The position numbers and the translations under genes are program-made. This document shows, piece after piece, positions 22,601 through 34,400 of a stretch of 64,000 nt of DNA (position 1 is the first letter of the stretch; every line of letters starts with the position of its first letter). The notes below the pieces were generated by a model. That model did not search any database, was not told the DNA's origin, and saw only the letters and a list, made by a program, of their open reading frames with translations. Where the stretch lies: positions 17,225,969 to 17,289,968 of the forward strand of contig NC_064035.1 in NCBI RefSeq assembly GCF_932526225.1, given 5' to 3'. The DNA is from Nematostella vectensis (lineage: Eukaryota > Cnidaria > Anthozoa > Actiniaria > Edwardsiidae).

Positions 22601-25600
22601 CGATTAAAGACTTTTTACGTCCAGGTAATGTCAATCCTTCGATGCAGCCATTCGCCTTTAATCCGCGCCCAACGCCATCTATGATGGCACCAAACCCTTC
22701 GGGATCTTCTTTTCTGGCAGACGCACCGCATCAGATTAGCGACAGAAAGACACCGATGCAGAGCACTGACTATGGAATTGCCAACAACGTCTTTATTGCG
22801 CCATCGAAAATCGGAAGACCTAATCTCAAGGTGATGAATGAGTTGGAAGAGGACACTATCTTAAGGAAGCTCGCTAAGCAGACATCACGAGAACAAGGTA
22901 TATAGAAATGTTAAAAACAGCGCTCAAACAGTTATGGATGATATATAATGCACTTAGGCTGATAATATTTTATATGCAGGATACTCTGCCCCTAGTAAGG
23001 AAGCAAACAATGTCAGGGCCAGCGATTCTTGTTGATCAAATTATGAAATTATTATAAATCTAATAAGCAGTACTTTTTGCTTGACGTTGTTTGAGCACAT
23101 GCAAGAAATTTTGGGGTCAGATAATATGATCATAAAATATTTGCGGATAAAATATTTAGCCACAGAAAGTTTCAAGTACAAGTAAAAACCTAACAGTGAT
23201 TTGCACTGATCACCAATGATTAAAACATTAACCATACTTGAGTATAAATTCAGTTTACATGACCAAATAATACCTTTGTAATATGTGTGCTTTTAGCTTT
23301 CCAAGACCTCGCTACTAAGCTCATGTCACACCAAATAAACAGCAAGTTGGCGCAACTAAAACCAAATGACATACCGGACCCTAAATGGCAATATTGGCCG
23401 TCTTTATTTGACAAGAATATCGGACAAGTGGCCGGTTCACAACAGATGAGCGTGCTACCGGAAGGAGCAGTCGATTTGATGCAAACAGAGTTCCCTGAAT
23501 ACGCACAGAGGGAGGCGCAGGTCGAGAAGACACCAGAAGAAATCAGCGTCTTTGGCGTCAAGAAGACTCAGGTTGCAAGGAAGATAGAGAACGTAGGTAG
23601 GCAGATGTTGGGAAAGATAGGGAAAGAGGGCAACGCAAAGGTGAAAAAGATAGGCAAAAACATCGCTAAGAAGAAGTGGGACAAAGCGAACTTAGGCACG
23701 GAGAATAAAGAAAAAGAAAAAGTTCGCCAGGATTGGGGAAAGGCAAGAGTAGGAAATAATGATAGAGATTTGCACGGTAAAAGACATGGACTGAGAGAAA
23801 CAGGAAATAGTAAGAAAAATATGGATAAAAACAGTTCTGTAGACAAGAGGGGAAAAGCCCAAGTAAACAAGAAAAAGGCAGCAGATAAATCAAAAGCACT
23901 TGAGGAATGGGGGAAGGCGAGTGTAGGAAAGCAAGCAAGGGTAAGTAGGAAAAAGGCAGCAGATAAATCAAAAGCACTAGAGGAATGGGGGAAGGCGAGT
24001 GTAGGAAAGCAAGCAAGGGTAAGTAGGAAAAAGGAAGCAGATAAATCAAAAGCACTAGAGGAATGGGGGGAGGCAAAATTGGGAAAGAAAGGTAGGAGAA
24101 ATAGAAACCGGGACGCGTTAGGTAAAAAAAGAAGGGGGTAGAAAATAAAGCAAAAATGTGTAGGTTAGGAGTGGAAGGGGGGAAAGCGTGGTAAGGGGGA
24201 AAAGGGACGCAGATGATACAGGGTTAGGGAGAATATATAGAAAAGTCAAGGGAAATCACCTTATTTAACGTGGACCATCTAAACAATGTAAATAACGCTC
24301 ATATTAATATAAACGAACCGCAAGATGTACTATTATAAGTAAATAAAACCAAGGACCAGCATCTTAGCATGCCAATGGTATCTACCTTTTTAAAAAACAT
24401 CTACATCTCACAAAACCTTAAAGTTTATCCAACTACAACAAGTTGGACAACTCTCCAACTCTATCTTATCCACTACCAACGGACAATGTTACATGGTGGA
24501 CACACGGACAATCACAAAGGGCGGTATAACTGTACGAGTTGTTGCTCGACGATACGTCAGGGACCGCGGGGCATGTTAAAAAGTGGGGGGATGTAATATT
24601 AAAAACGAAAAAGGATTTAATTATAATATTTGACTTGTTTCTGTCGCAAAAAGTGATGGGCCCGTCCCCCCCTGTCCCTCCCCCTCCGCGGTTCCTGTAC
24701 AAAGTCGATTATGAAAAGACGAACCTAGACATAGAAAGTATATGCCGATCCATACTGAAACATCGACTTAACAAAAATACACCAGCGTATCCTCGAATCG
24801 AAGAGGTGACATAACTAACACTTATCGCTTCCCTTCAAGAACCAGTGACCAGGCAGGCGGCAGAACGTAACACAGTCAAACAAGACGATAAAGACGCCAA
24901 AAACACCATAGAACCGAGCAAGATAGTGGTGCTGCCCGACGTAGCGATTAAAGGTACTGACCCGTCTAACATGCAAGTGAAGGAGTTACAGGGGAAGAAG
25001 AGCAAAGGGCTGTGGCTAGCTGTCCATATTCCCGACAAAGCTAACGTAGGTAGACCGCTGAAGATCATCGCCACCAAAAACGCTGCTAACGATTTGGAGC
25101 GGGTGGTTGGTCCAAACAAGGAGACGCTTTTCAAGGAGCTGCAGACGATTATTGGCGTTGATGCGGACACTCTGAGAGAAATGCTCAAGGCTGGTGAGAT
25201 ACAAAATGACAAGTTAAAGCATCGACCAGTACACCATGACGATGACGATGACAGTGATGATGATGAAGAAAAAGAGGATGATGATGATGATGATAATGAT
25301 GATGATGACACAAAGAATAGTGATGATGACAAGGAAGGAGAAAGCGACGAGAATGACAAGAAGCAGGGGGATGCTGACAACGAAGACAAAGAAGACAGTG
25401 GAGATCAGGACAATAATTGTGATGATACAGAAAACCAGGATAAAGATGATGATGATGACAGCAAGGATGATAATAAAGATGATGACAAAGATGAAGACGC
25501 GGATGAAGATGAGGATCATCCCAGAAAGAACAAGCCACGTGTTTCTAAGATAAAAGATAAAAACAAGGTCCTAATGGATGTGCTAAAATCAGCTGCCAAC

Positions 25601-27131
25601 AAAAATTGTCGTCCGAAGAATGATAAAACTGTCATGCTACCATGGGCATTGAATGGGAGCCGAGCAGAACCACCAAAATTAGCGATAAATGAGATTCCGG
25701 TGAGTGATATAAATGAAACTACAGATGCGCAGTCAAGTGGTTATACAGCTTTAGAGGATTTCCTAAACAACAAGCAGACAAGACTCCCAGATCAGGACAT
25801 TCAGAATCCATGCACTAAAATAACACATCCCCTGATGGCAAAGATCTGCAACAAAGTACAGCAGCAAAAACAGAAGAAACATCGTTATCATCGGCGCCAT
25901 TATCATCATCATCATCATCATCGTCGTCGACATCATCATCACTCTCGTCCCGAGGTTCCAGACTATAGCTACGGCCATACTAAGTACTACCTTCACCTGA
26001 AGAAGCTGATGGAGAAATATATGGACAAGACGACTAACTTAAAAGAGCGTCAGATACTGAACCAGATAAACCTCCTTCTGAGCGATCAACTCCGCGCTGC
26101 GCCGGACGGCATGGTTCATATGTACACGGATAGAACCACTCCGACTAAATACGCACCAGGAATCAATAATCTGCTGAATAAAGTGGCCGGGGGGATTGGA
26201 GAGGAGTCCCAAGGTGCTCCGCAAGCTGACGATAGCCAACTCGATGACAGCGCGTACAACGGTCATGTGATCAAGATACCGCATGGTGGAGGTACTGGGT
26301 CTGAGGTGATGTCATCATCTCAAGCAAACGTGTTGAATAGCATTATTCACACCAAGTTGGGGGAGGATACAAATAACGCCGGTTTGAACATGAAGATGCT
26401 AAAGGAGGAGCTAGGTGAGGTGATTTACGCATTCGCAGCACAGTGTCAAGTTCATACTATATGCTAATATAGTGTATTCAAGTAAGGTTAAGATAAATAC
26501 CTTTAAGCTAACAGGAATTAGGGGCTGATGGTAGCGGTCTTCTCAGTGAAGTCGAACATTTATATTGGGAACATTTGTGTTGGGATTTATAGAGGAAAAC
26601 CCCATCTGCCCCCTTAAGCAAGTGCATGAAAAGGCTGAGGCTCTGACTTGAAAAACGTTACGCTAATAGCTCTGTCTAAAAACCGGTTCTAGGATGGGGG
26701 ACATATCAGCCAAACAGATTAGGTTAAAATAAGGGGGAGATTACATTATCACATATCTAAACCTGGTGATAAATGGCATGCGTGTTTACACACTTGATGT
26801 TGATAACACGATGTTCCCAGGTCGAACCAACAGTGAGCTCGAGGAAGCCGAGAAGGAGAAGGCTGAAGACGCAGCCATCATGAAGAAATATATGTACAAG
26901 ACCTCACGCTCGTCAGGGGGACCCTTCATCAAGTGGAGCGACATGCAGAAGGTTGCAGAGGAGAAGGTCAATGGCCAACAAGTGACGGTACTAAACCAAA
27001 ACCAGGTGAACGTCAAGAACAACGAGCTCCCGGAGAGTAACCCGGATGTGCCTTCTATGGGGGGCTTTGTCCGAGGCCGACTGGGAAGCTTCTACAGAAG
27101 TCAGGGTAGAACAAACGATGCGAAATTCTGA
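19689..27131 (+). CDS. Giant secreted acidic/His-rich/Lys-rich protein, seven exons
   Basis: No family is recognised. Exons: 19689-19740 (signal peptide MRGTLLLLFALVAHGGSG), 20516-20731, 21028-21165, 21338-22897, 23297-24121 (donor could also be 24091), 24840-26414 and 26821-27131 (stop). Every junction is phase 1, so all internal exons are multiples of three. The sum is about 1,558 residues. Order: an Ala/Glu/Lys helical, probably coiled-coil region (exons 2-3); an acidic exon 4 with paired RVTISYQ/RLTISYH and two TLKIKL(V/H) units followed by HHHRHHHH; a Lys-rich exon 5 with W(G/D)KA..G repeats; exon 6 with long Asp runs, then HHHHHHRRRHHHH; a short terminal exon (GPFIKWSDMQKVAEEKV, RGRLGSFYRSQGR). 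Few Cys. Metal or calcium binding in an extracellular matrix is plausible but unproven. Exon 7's acceptor and exon 5's donor are the weakest calls. Confidence 0.75.
20310..20459. mobile_element. Short inverted-repeat element, copy B
   Basis: The left end caggcgcgtacccaggattg and the right end ctgtgtacgcacctg are imperfect inverses. Same family as 6415-6503. It lies in intron 1 of the secreted-protein gene. Confidence 0.65.
23868..24091 (+). repeat. In-frame 78-bp coding repeat (26 residues, three copies)
   Basis: Within exon 5, the unit KKAADKSKALEEWGKASVG plus KQARVSR occurs twice almost exactly and once diverged (EEWGEAKLG). Weaker WDKANLG and DWGKARVG units precede it. The repeated DNA contains agggtaagt, a strong 5' splice consensus, at two copy ends. 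Confidence 0.85.
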
Positions 27132-27918
27132 AAATATTCGACTGTTTTTGTTATGGGCACAGAAAGTGAGGTCGAAAAAACGATGAGAAATCCTGAAAAT
27201 ATTCGACTGCTGAGTGTTAATTTTATGGGCACAGTTCAAACAGATGATGAGAATTCTTGAAACATTTATCTAAACTGTCAAATGTTTTTTTTATGGAAAC
27301 AGAAAGCGAAATGATAAAAACCCCTGAAAATCATCGACTGTTGAATGAGCCAGGAGTCATGGTCATACAGACCATAAAAAGACCTGAAAATGATCGGGCT
27401 GTTGAATGCGAGATTTTTTCATATCACCTGTCCATCTAAGCATCTCTATCTCACACAGAAATCGAAACTATTTATATGAAAACAAAAATAATATAAGCTT
27501 CTCCGCAGACATCTTTGAAAAATCCTGAATCAAGGTGGCTTACTACTCGCTACGGAAAACACAAATTTTGACAATATCAAAACCAAAGACGTCTGCTGAG
27601 ATGGCTAAGTATTTGATTGGCAAACTGAGACTGTATAAAAATTTAAGGCATAATTTTTGTAAATAAAAAGCGCCATAAAACAAAGTTTCAAGATAACAGT
27701 TAGTCTCCATGCTTTTATGGTATTAATACGTATTACTACTGCCATTAGAATGGATTGTTACTAGGGTCATGTGAACAGGATTATGTTGGCAGTGGGAGGG
27801 GCGTGTTGGTGGGTGGAAAAGTCATTCCGTCATTCAGTCACGCAAATTAACATCGCGAGAAATGATAAAATGCGCCTCACATGCCGCCTGGCTTTAAGAG
27901 GGTATCACTGAGCAAAAG

Positions 27919-28045
27919 ACCTAGGGTAGACGCCGTTCTTTTCATGTACCGTTCAAGCAAATGCATGCCAATGAACCAATTCGATTGTTCTATGTCCATT
28001 CGCATTTGGAACGGCACAGGAAAAGAACGGCGTTTGTCGTAGGCC
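27919..28045. mobile_element. Small foldback element
   Basis: The left end contains gacgccgttcttttcatgta and the right end its inverse (caggaaaagaacggcgtttg). The arms are about 50 bp and imperfect. Confidence 0.6.
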
Positions 28046-28174
28046 TTATACTCAATTGCTTACAAGTACAACTAAGATCACGAAACAAAGTCACACAAGA
28101 ATGAAGATAATGGTACAAAATACGCAATTCGTCACGCAAGAATCTATTATTGGCTTTCCCAGATTACATGTATA

Positions 28175-28200
28175 CAGGGAGTTGTGGGAACAACTCCCTG
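28175..28200. repeat. Perfect hairpin, 10-bp stem
   Basis: cagggagttg, a 6-base spacer, then caactccctg. No U-run follows and no function is apparent. Confidence 0.7.
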
Positions 28201-29159
28201 ATGCGTAGTACATCTTGTGGGTCTTTTAGTAAAAAGGGTCACGTAACACAGTCACGCCATGATTACGATAATGGTACTAAGTAGTAACGCAAATCGTCAT
28301 GCCAGGATTATGTGAAATAAGCCGATTTGGCACGGAATAGTTTTGCCCTCGCACGTACACACTTGCCATAATCCAGACATCACATCGGAACTGAGTGTGG
28401 TACGTTCTTCAAAAAGTTACTGACAACATTTCACATTGTTTCCAACTCAAACAACAACCCTCAAAGATATATGATATATTTTCGCAAGATAATAAAATGA
28501 TTTATATGCTGTGTCGCATAGTAGGCGGCCTTGATAATCCCGCCGCGAGGAGGCTTTTGGCTAAACCAAAACTATAAAATGTTTTTATTGTGGCTCCATT
28601 AAAAAACGCCGGATCTCCGGGAACCATAGGAGACGTGCATTAATGAAGTTATCGAGATGTCGTGTAATTAAAAGATCTGAACGCCAAGCAATATCCGCGA
28701 AAATGACCCCTGCTCGGCCAATGAGGAAATTTAGAAACAGTTTAATGCAAGCCACATTCATATCTCAGCGAGAGATAGGATTTTTAGAGTTGAAACACAT
28801 TACCGAGTTTAAGATATCACTATCATTCACATGATGTGTTGAGATCATGGTAGCGATTTACAATCTTAGCGATGCGGCTAAACGGAAATAATACCTATCA
28901 TTTTTTTAAATGCCGAGTAGTAGTAAAAAGATTATTTTTAAATAGCCAGAATAGGTAGCGTGAAAATTTCACGTAACCATAAACATAATCACTGATTAAT
29001 TCCTGGCTATTTGTGGTTCTGTTTTGCGCGCACGGATGGACTAAAACAAAAAGCAGAAGTCCCGTTTAGTGCATTCGTGTGTTTTATCCTCCCTCTGTAA
29101 GCCTCGTTAATCACTCAACCATAACCCATAGACACGCTACCTGTGGAGTGATCACTAGG

Positions 29160-29171
29160 GCGCATGCGCGA
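29160..29171 (+). promoter_or_regulatory. NRF1-type palindromic site
   Basis: gcgcatgcgcga matches the NRF1 consensus and lies 230 bp upstream of the RING-finger gene's ATG, in a locally CpG-rich stretch. It probably marks that promoter. Confidence 0.45.
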
Positions 29172-29400
29172 GGCGCCCAGTCCCTCACGGTTTAACCGGC
29201 TGGCGTACGACGAACAAAGATAGCAGGTAGAGGTCACGCATAAATAGCACGCATAAAACACTGTGACCACAAGCGCGTGATTAATTTTGTAGCACAAGAG
29301 ATCAGTGAAGGTGGTGAAAACTACGCTGTGTCCAAGAACACGGACCTTCCTTCTAAGTCACAAGAGAAAAGCTTTAGAAGCTTGGGAGAGGAAAAACAAC

Positions 29401-30321
29401 ATGGGTTACAGCGTTCAACAGTTTATCGAGAAAGTTGATCCGAATTTACTGTGCGGTATTTGCGCGGAGGTTTTAGAACGGGCCGTGCTGACACCCTGTG
29501 GGCACTCGTTTTGTGGAGTGTGTTTGGAAACGTGGATGAACGCGAAGCTGGGGGAGAACGAGAAGTGCCCTGCGTCGTGTCCTTCGTGTCGCGCGGATCT
29601 CTACCAAGGCGACACAATACCCGTGCTAGCTCTACGTGGGATAGTCGACGGCCTTATCGTTCACTGCCCGAACGCAGATAATGGGTGCAAACTGGTGTTG
29701 AAGTTAGAGGGCGTTGAGGGACATCTAAAGTCGTGTTCACACGCGCCGGTACAATGTTGCGGGTGCTCTGCTTTTCTTAAACGTGGCGAACTGGCGGAGC
29801 ATCATAACACTTGCGCGGTGATCAATAAACTCTCCATTATCAAATACTTTACAAAGGGGAACGCTTCCGTGGACGATCTTACCAGTCAGATCACTGTATT
29901 AGAGTTGGACTTACAGAAAACAAAGGAAGCTCTCAAGGAGTCCGAGAGCACCGCTAAAAAAGTTGAAAGGGAACTAAGGGAAATGAAATTCCGGATGCAG
30001 AATTATTCCGAGGAAGAAGAGGATGAGTTTGATAGCGATTTTGACCCGGAGTACAGCTATGGTTACTCACCTCAAAGTATAGCGCAGCTCTCTAGTCTAA
30101 TATCGCGGTATTTGCTCTCTAAGCCGTATTATATTGACCGCGGGTACACATTTGCCGCGCTCAAGCGCTGCTTTGACTACTACCATAGCTACCCTGGCTA
30201 CTCGCAAGATGTGAATATGCTCATAGCTACGGCGTTCGCGAGCAATTGGTTCACAGAAAGCCAAAGAAACAATTTTGAAATATGGCTAGAAAGTATCGCC
30301 AGGGATAGATATTTACGGTAG
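29401..30321 (+). CDS. RING plus TRAF-type zinc finger protein, intronless (probable E3 ubiquitin ligase)
   Basis: A 306-residue single-exon protein from ATG 29401; an upstream in-frame extension lacks an ATG. A C3HC4 RING finger spans residues 18-63 (C18, C21, C33, H35, C38, C41, C60, C63). TRAF-type zinc-finger Cys/His follow (about 89-138: CPNADNGC, H/C pairs, QCCGC, HHNTC), then a coiled coil (about 155-200), an acidic linker (EEEEDEFDSDFD) and an unrecognised Tyr-rich C-terminal region (210-306). The start MGYSVQQFIEKVDPNLLC closely resembles PDZRN/LNX-type ligases, but no PDZ domain follows. RING proteins of this type usually transfer ubiquitin; substrates cannot be predicted. A polyadenylation signal lies 140 bp downstream. 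Confidence 0.9.
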   Translation: MGYSVQQFIEKVDPNLLCGICAEVLERAVLTPCGHSFCGVCLETWMNAKLGENEKCPASCPSCRADLYQGDTIPVLALRGIVDGLIVHCPNADNGCKLVLKLEGVEGHLKSCSHAPVQCCGCSAFLKRGELAEHHNTCAVINKLSIIKYFTKGNASVDDLTSQITVLELDLQKTKEALKESESTAKKVERELREMKFRMQNYSEEEEDEFDSDFDPEYSYGYSPQSIAQLSSLISRYLLSKPYYIDRGYTFAALKRCFDYYHSYPGYSQDVNMLIATAFASNWFTESQRNNFEIWLESIARDRYLR

Positions 30322-30463
30322 CCAAACAATCTTGCTATATTCAGGACATAATTCAAATTTTTGTATAAACACATGTGAACAAAGAGTTCTATCATATAGA
30401 GATAACGAATGCATTAGAGCGTAGATTAGAAAACTATGAATACAATATGATGTAAAGCTATGA

Positions 30464-30469
30464 AATAAA
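30464..30469 (+). terminator. Polyadenylation signal AATAAA
   Basis: Follows the RING-finger gene stop by about 140 bp. Confidence 0.5.
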
Positions 30470-30479
30470 TAATCGCGTT

Positions 30480-31490
30480 AAAATAGACACTGGTTGCTTT
30501 TAGAAGTTATAAATATTTAAACATTTGAGTGTGAAACCTTTGTGTTCGACAAAACCTATTGCTCCCCTGCGGGGAAACAACCGGCGTTATTTTGATTGAG
30601 CAAGGGTTATTTTTATTAAAGAAATAGCTAGAGCTGAAAGGGGAGCGAGCGAATAATGAAATAATCCTTGCTTTTGTATGGTACTCGTTTATAGAAAATA
30701 ATTTCCGCTGAATGTTTACTGGAAGCTTTGTACCTTAATTTGATTGAATATTCAGCGCAACAGGTTAGAGAAAAACGGCCAATTAATTATTTTTTGTCAA
30801 CGATGTTATCGATTACATACGCACTAAACAAGTGTGAAATTCATAATCTATTATTATTGGTGAAAACTTTACATAAAAGGTATACAAATAATAGGATGAT
30901 GCGTGTTTTTTTTTTATGATTTCACGTTTTAGTGATAAAATACGCAATATGTGCAATTAGTACATAAGTGAAATTCGCATAGCATGTAAAAGATCTATAA
31001 ATAATAAAAAGCGCCCAAGTATTATTGTAAGTGCAAACAGAAACAGACAGAAATAAGGGAATTGAAAGTTTACTGGATCTGTTGATAGGCCGATGTTTAA
31101 TTCAACGCATTTCTAACATAGCAAATAACTTGAACCGTCACAAATAATAACAATAAAGAAAAAAGAAAACAAAGAGTAGACATCTGAATTAATGACATCT
31201 CAAAGAATAAACTAGTAGTATCTAAATAGCCATTAAATTGACAAATGATTGTCTGTTTTTTCATAAAATTTGCATAAGAACAAATTGTTTAAAATGCTCG
31301 ACGTCTGCAGTCACTTCCGAAAGGATAAGTTCTAGTATAAAAAAGAGATTTCAAATTCCAACCATACAAATCATATTTGATAATGTCAAAATAAAATAAA
31401 AGCAGGTTAAGGCTATGCGAATTTTTTTACGCCTAATCATTAATCACTAGCAAAAGATAGCCGCTTGTGGAGCGTCAAGTGTTAGCGTAA
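30480..31490. other. AT-rich intergenic spacer
   Basis: No exon, RNA gene or clear repeat is seen between the RING-finger gene and the 30-bp satellite. Confidence 0.5.
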
Positions 31491-31495
31491 ACATG

Positions 31496-34400
31496 CATAT
31501 TCGACTCGACTCAACATACACATATTCGACTCCCCTCGATTCAGCACTCACATATTCGACTCCCCTCGACACAACACTCACATATTCGACTCCCCTCGAC
31601 TCAGCACTCACATATTCGACTCCCCTCGACACAACACTCACATATACGACTCCCGTCGATCCAGCACTCACATATTCGACTCCCCTCGACACAACACTCA
31701 CATATTCGACTCCCGTCGACTCAGCACTCACATATTCGACTCCCCTCGACTCAGTACTCACATATTCGGCTCCCCTCGACTCAGCACTCACATATTCGAC
31801 TCCCCTCGACTCAGCACTCACACATTCGGCTCCCCTCGACTCAGCACTCACATATACGACTCCCTTCGACTCAGCACTCACATATTCGACTCCCCTCGAC
31901 ACAACACTCACATATACGACTCCCGTCGACTCAGCACTCACATATTCGACTCCCCTCGACTCAACACTCACATATTCGACTCCCCTCTACTCAGCACTCA
32001 CATATTCGACTCCCCTCGACACAACACTCACATATTCGACTCCCCTCTACTCAGCACTCACATATTCGACTCCCCTCAAAACAACACTCACATATTCGAC
32101 TCCCCTCGACACAACACTCACATATTCGACTCCCCTCGACACAACATTCACATATTCGACTCCCCTCGACTCAACACACACATATTTGACTCCCTCGATT
32201 CAGCACTCACATATTCGACTCCCCTCGACTCAGCACTCACATATTCGACTCCCCTCGACTCAGCACTCACATATTCGACTCCCCTCGACTCAGCACTCAC
32301 ATATTCGACTCCCCTCGACTCAACACTCACATATTTGACTCCCTCGATTCAGCACTCACATATTCGACTCCCCTCGACACAACAATCACATATACGACTC
32401 CCGTCGATCCAGTACTCACATATACGACTCCCGTCGACTCAACACTCACATATTCGACTCCCCTCGATTCAGCACTCACATATTCGACTCCCCTCGACTC
32501 AACACTCACATATTCGACTCCCCTCGACACAACATTCACATATTCGACTCCCCCCGACTCAACACACACATATTTGACTCCCTCGATTCAGCACTCACAT
32601 ATTCAACTCCCCTCGACTCAGCACTCACATATTCGACTCCCCTCGACTCAGCACTCACATATTCGACTCCCCTCGACTCAACACTCACATATTTGACTCC
32701 CTCGATTCAGCACTCACATATTCGACTCCCCTCGACACAACAATCACATATACGACTCCCGTCGATCCAGTACTCACATATACGACTCCCGTCGACTCAA
32801 CACTCACATATTCGACTCCCCTCGATTCAGCACTCACATATTCGACTCCCCTCGACTCAACACTCACATATACGACTCCCCTCCCCTCGACTCAGCACTC
32901 ACATTTACGACTCCACTCGACACAACACTCACATATACGACTCCCGTCGATCCGGCACTCACATATACGACTCCCGTCGACTCAACACTCACATATTCGA
33001 CTCCCCTCGACACAACACTCACATATTCGACTCCCCTCGACTCAACACTCACATATTCGACTCCCTCGATTCAGCACTCACATATTCGACTCCCCTCGAT
33101 CCAACACTCACATATACGACTCCCCTCGACTCAACACACACATATTCGACTCCACTCGACTCAACACACACATATTCGACTCCACTTGACTCAACACTCA
33201 CATATACGACTCCCCTCGATTCAGCACTCACGTATACGACTCCCCTAGATCCAGCACTCACATATTCGACTCCCCTCGACTCAGCACTCACATATTCGAC
33301 TCCCCTTGACACAACACTCACATATTCGACTCCCCTCGACTCAACACACACATATTCGACTCTCCTCGACTCAACACTCACATATTCGACTCCCCTCGAC
33401 TCAGCACTCACATATTCGACTCCCCTCGACTCAACACTCACATATTCGACTCCCTCGATTCAGCACTCACATATTTGACTCCCCTCGACTCAGCACTCAC
33501 ATATTCGACTCCCCTCGACACAACACTCACATATTCGACTCCCCTCTACTCAGCACTCACATATTCGACTCCCCTCGAAACAACACTCACATATTCGACT
33601 CCCCTCGACACAACACTCACATATTCGACTCCCCTCGACACAACACTCACATATACGGCTCCCGTCGACTCAGCACTCACATATTCGACTCCCCTCGACT
33701 CAGCACTCACATATTCGACTCCCCTCGACTCAGCCAGCATTCACATATACGACTCCCTTCGACTCAGCACTCACATATTCGACTCCCCTCGACTCAACAC
33801 TCACATATTCGACTCCCCTCGACTCAGCCAGCATTCACATATACGACTCCCTTCGACTCAGCACTCACATATTCGACTCCCCTCGACTCAACACTCACAT
33901 ATTCGGCTCCCCTCGACTCAGAACTCACATATTCGACTCCCCTCGACACAACACTAACATATTCGACTCCCCTCTACTCAGCACTCACATATTCGACTCC
34001 CCTCGAAACAACACTCACATATTCGACTGCACTCGACTCAAAACACACATATTCGACTCCACTTGACTCAACACTCACATATACGACTCCCCTCGACACA
34101 ACACTCACATATTCGACTCCCCTCGACACAACACTCACATATTCGACTCCCCTCTACTCAGCACTCACATATTCGACTCCCCTCAAAACAACACTCACAT
34201 ATTCGACTCCCCTCGACACAACACTCACATATTCGACTCCCCTCGACACAACATTCACATATTCGACTCCCCTCGACTCAACACACACATATTTGACTCC
34301 CTCGATTCAGCACTCACATATTCGACTCCCCTCGACTCAGCACTCACATATTCGACTCCCCTCGACTCAGCACTCACATATTCGACTCCCCTCGACTCAG

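Larger units (their letters stand above)
27132..29150. other. Intergenic, no gene seen
   Basis: Just after the stop there are about four diverged copies of a short motif (gaaa(a/c)(t/c)cctgaaaat..tcgactg) at 27120-27400. A possible AATAAA is at 27662-27667. A MITE and a hairpin are listed separately. The remainder is AT-rich without exon signs. Confidence 0.5.
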
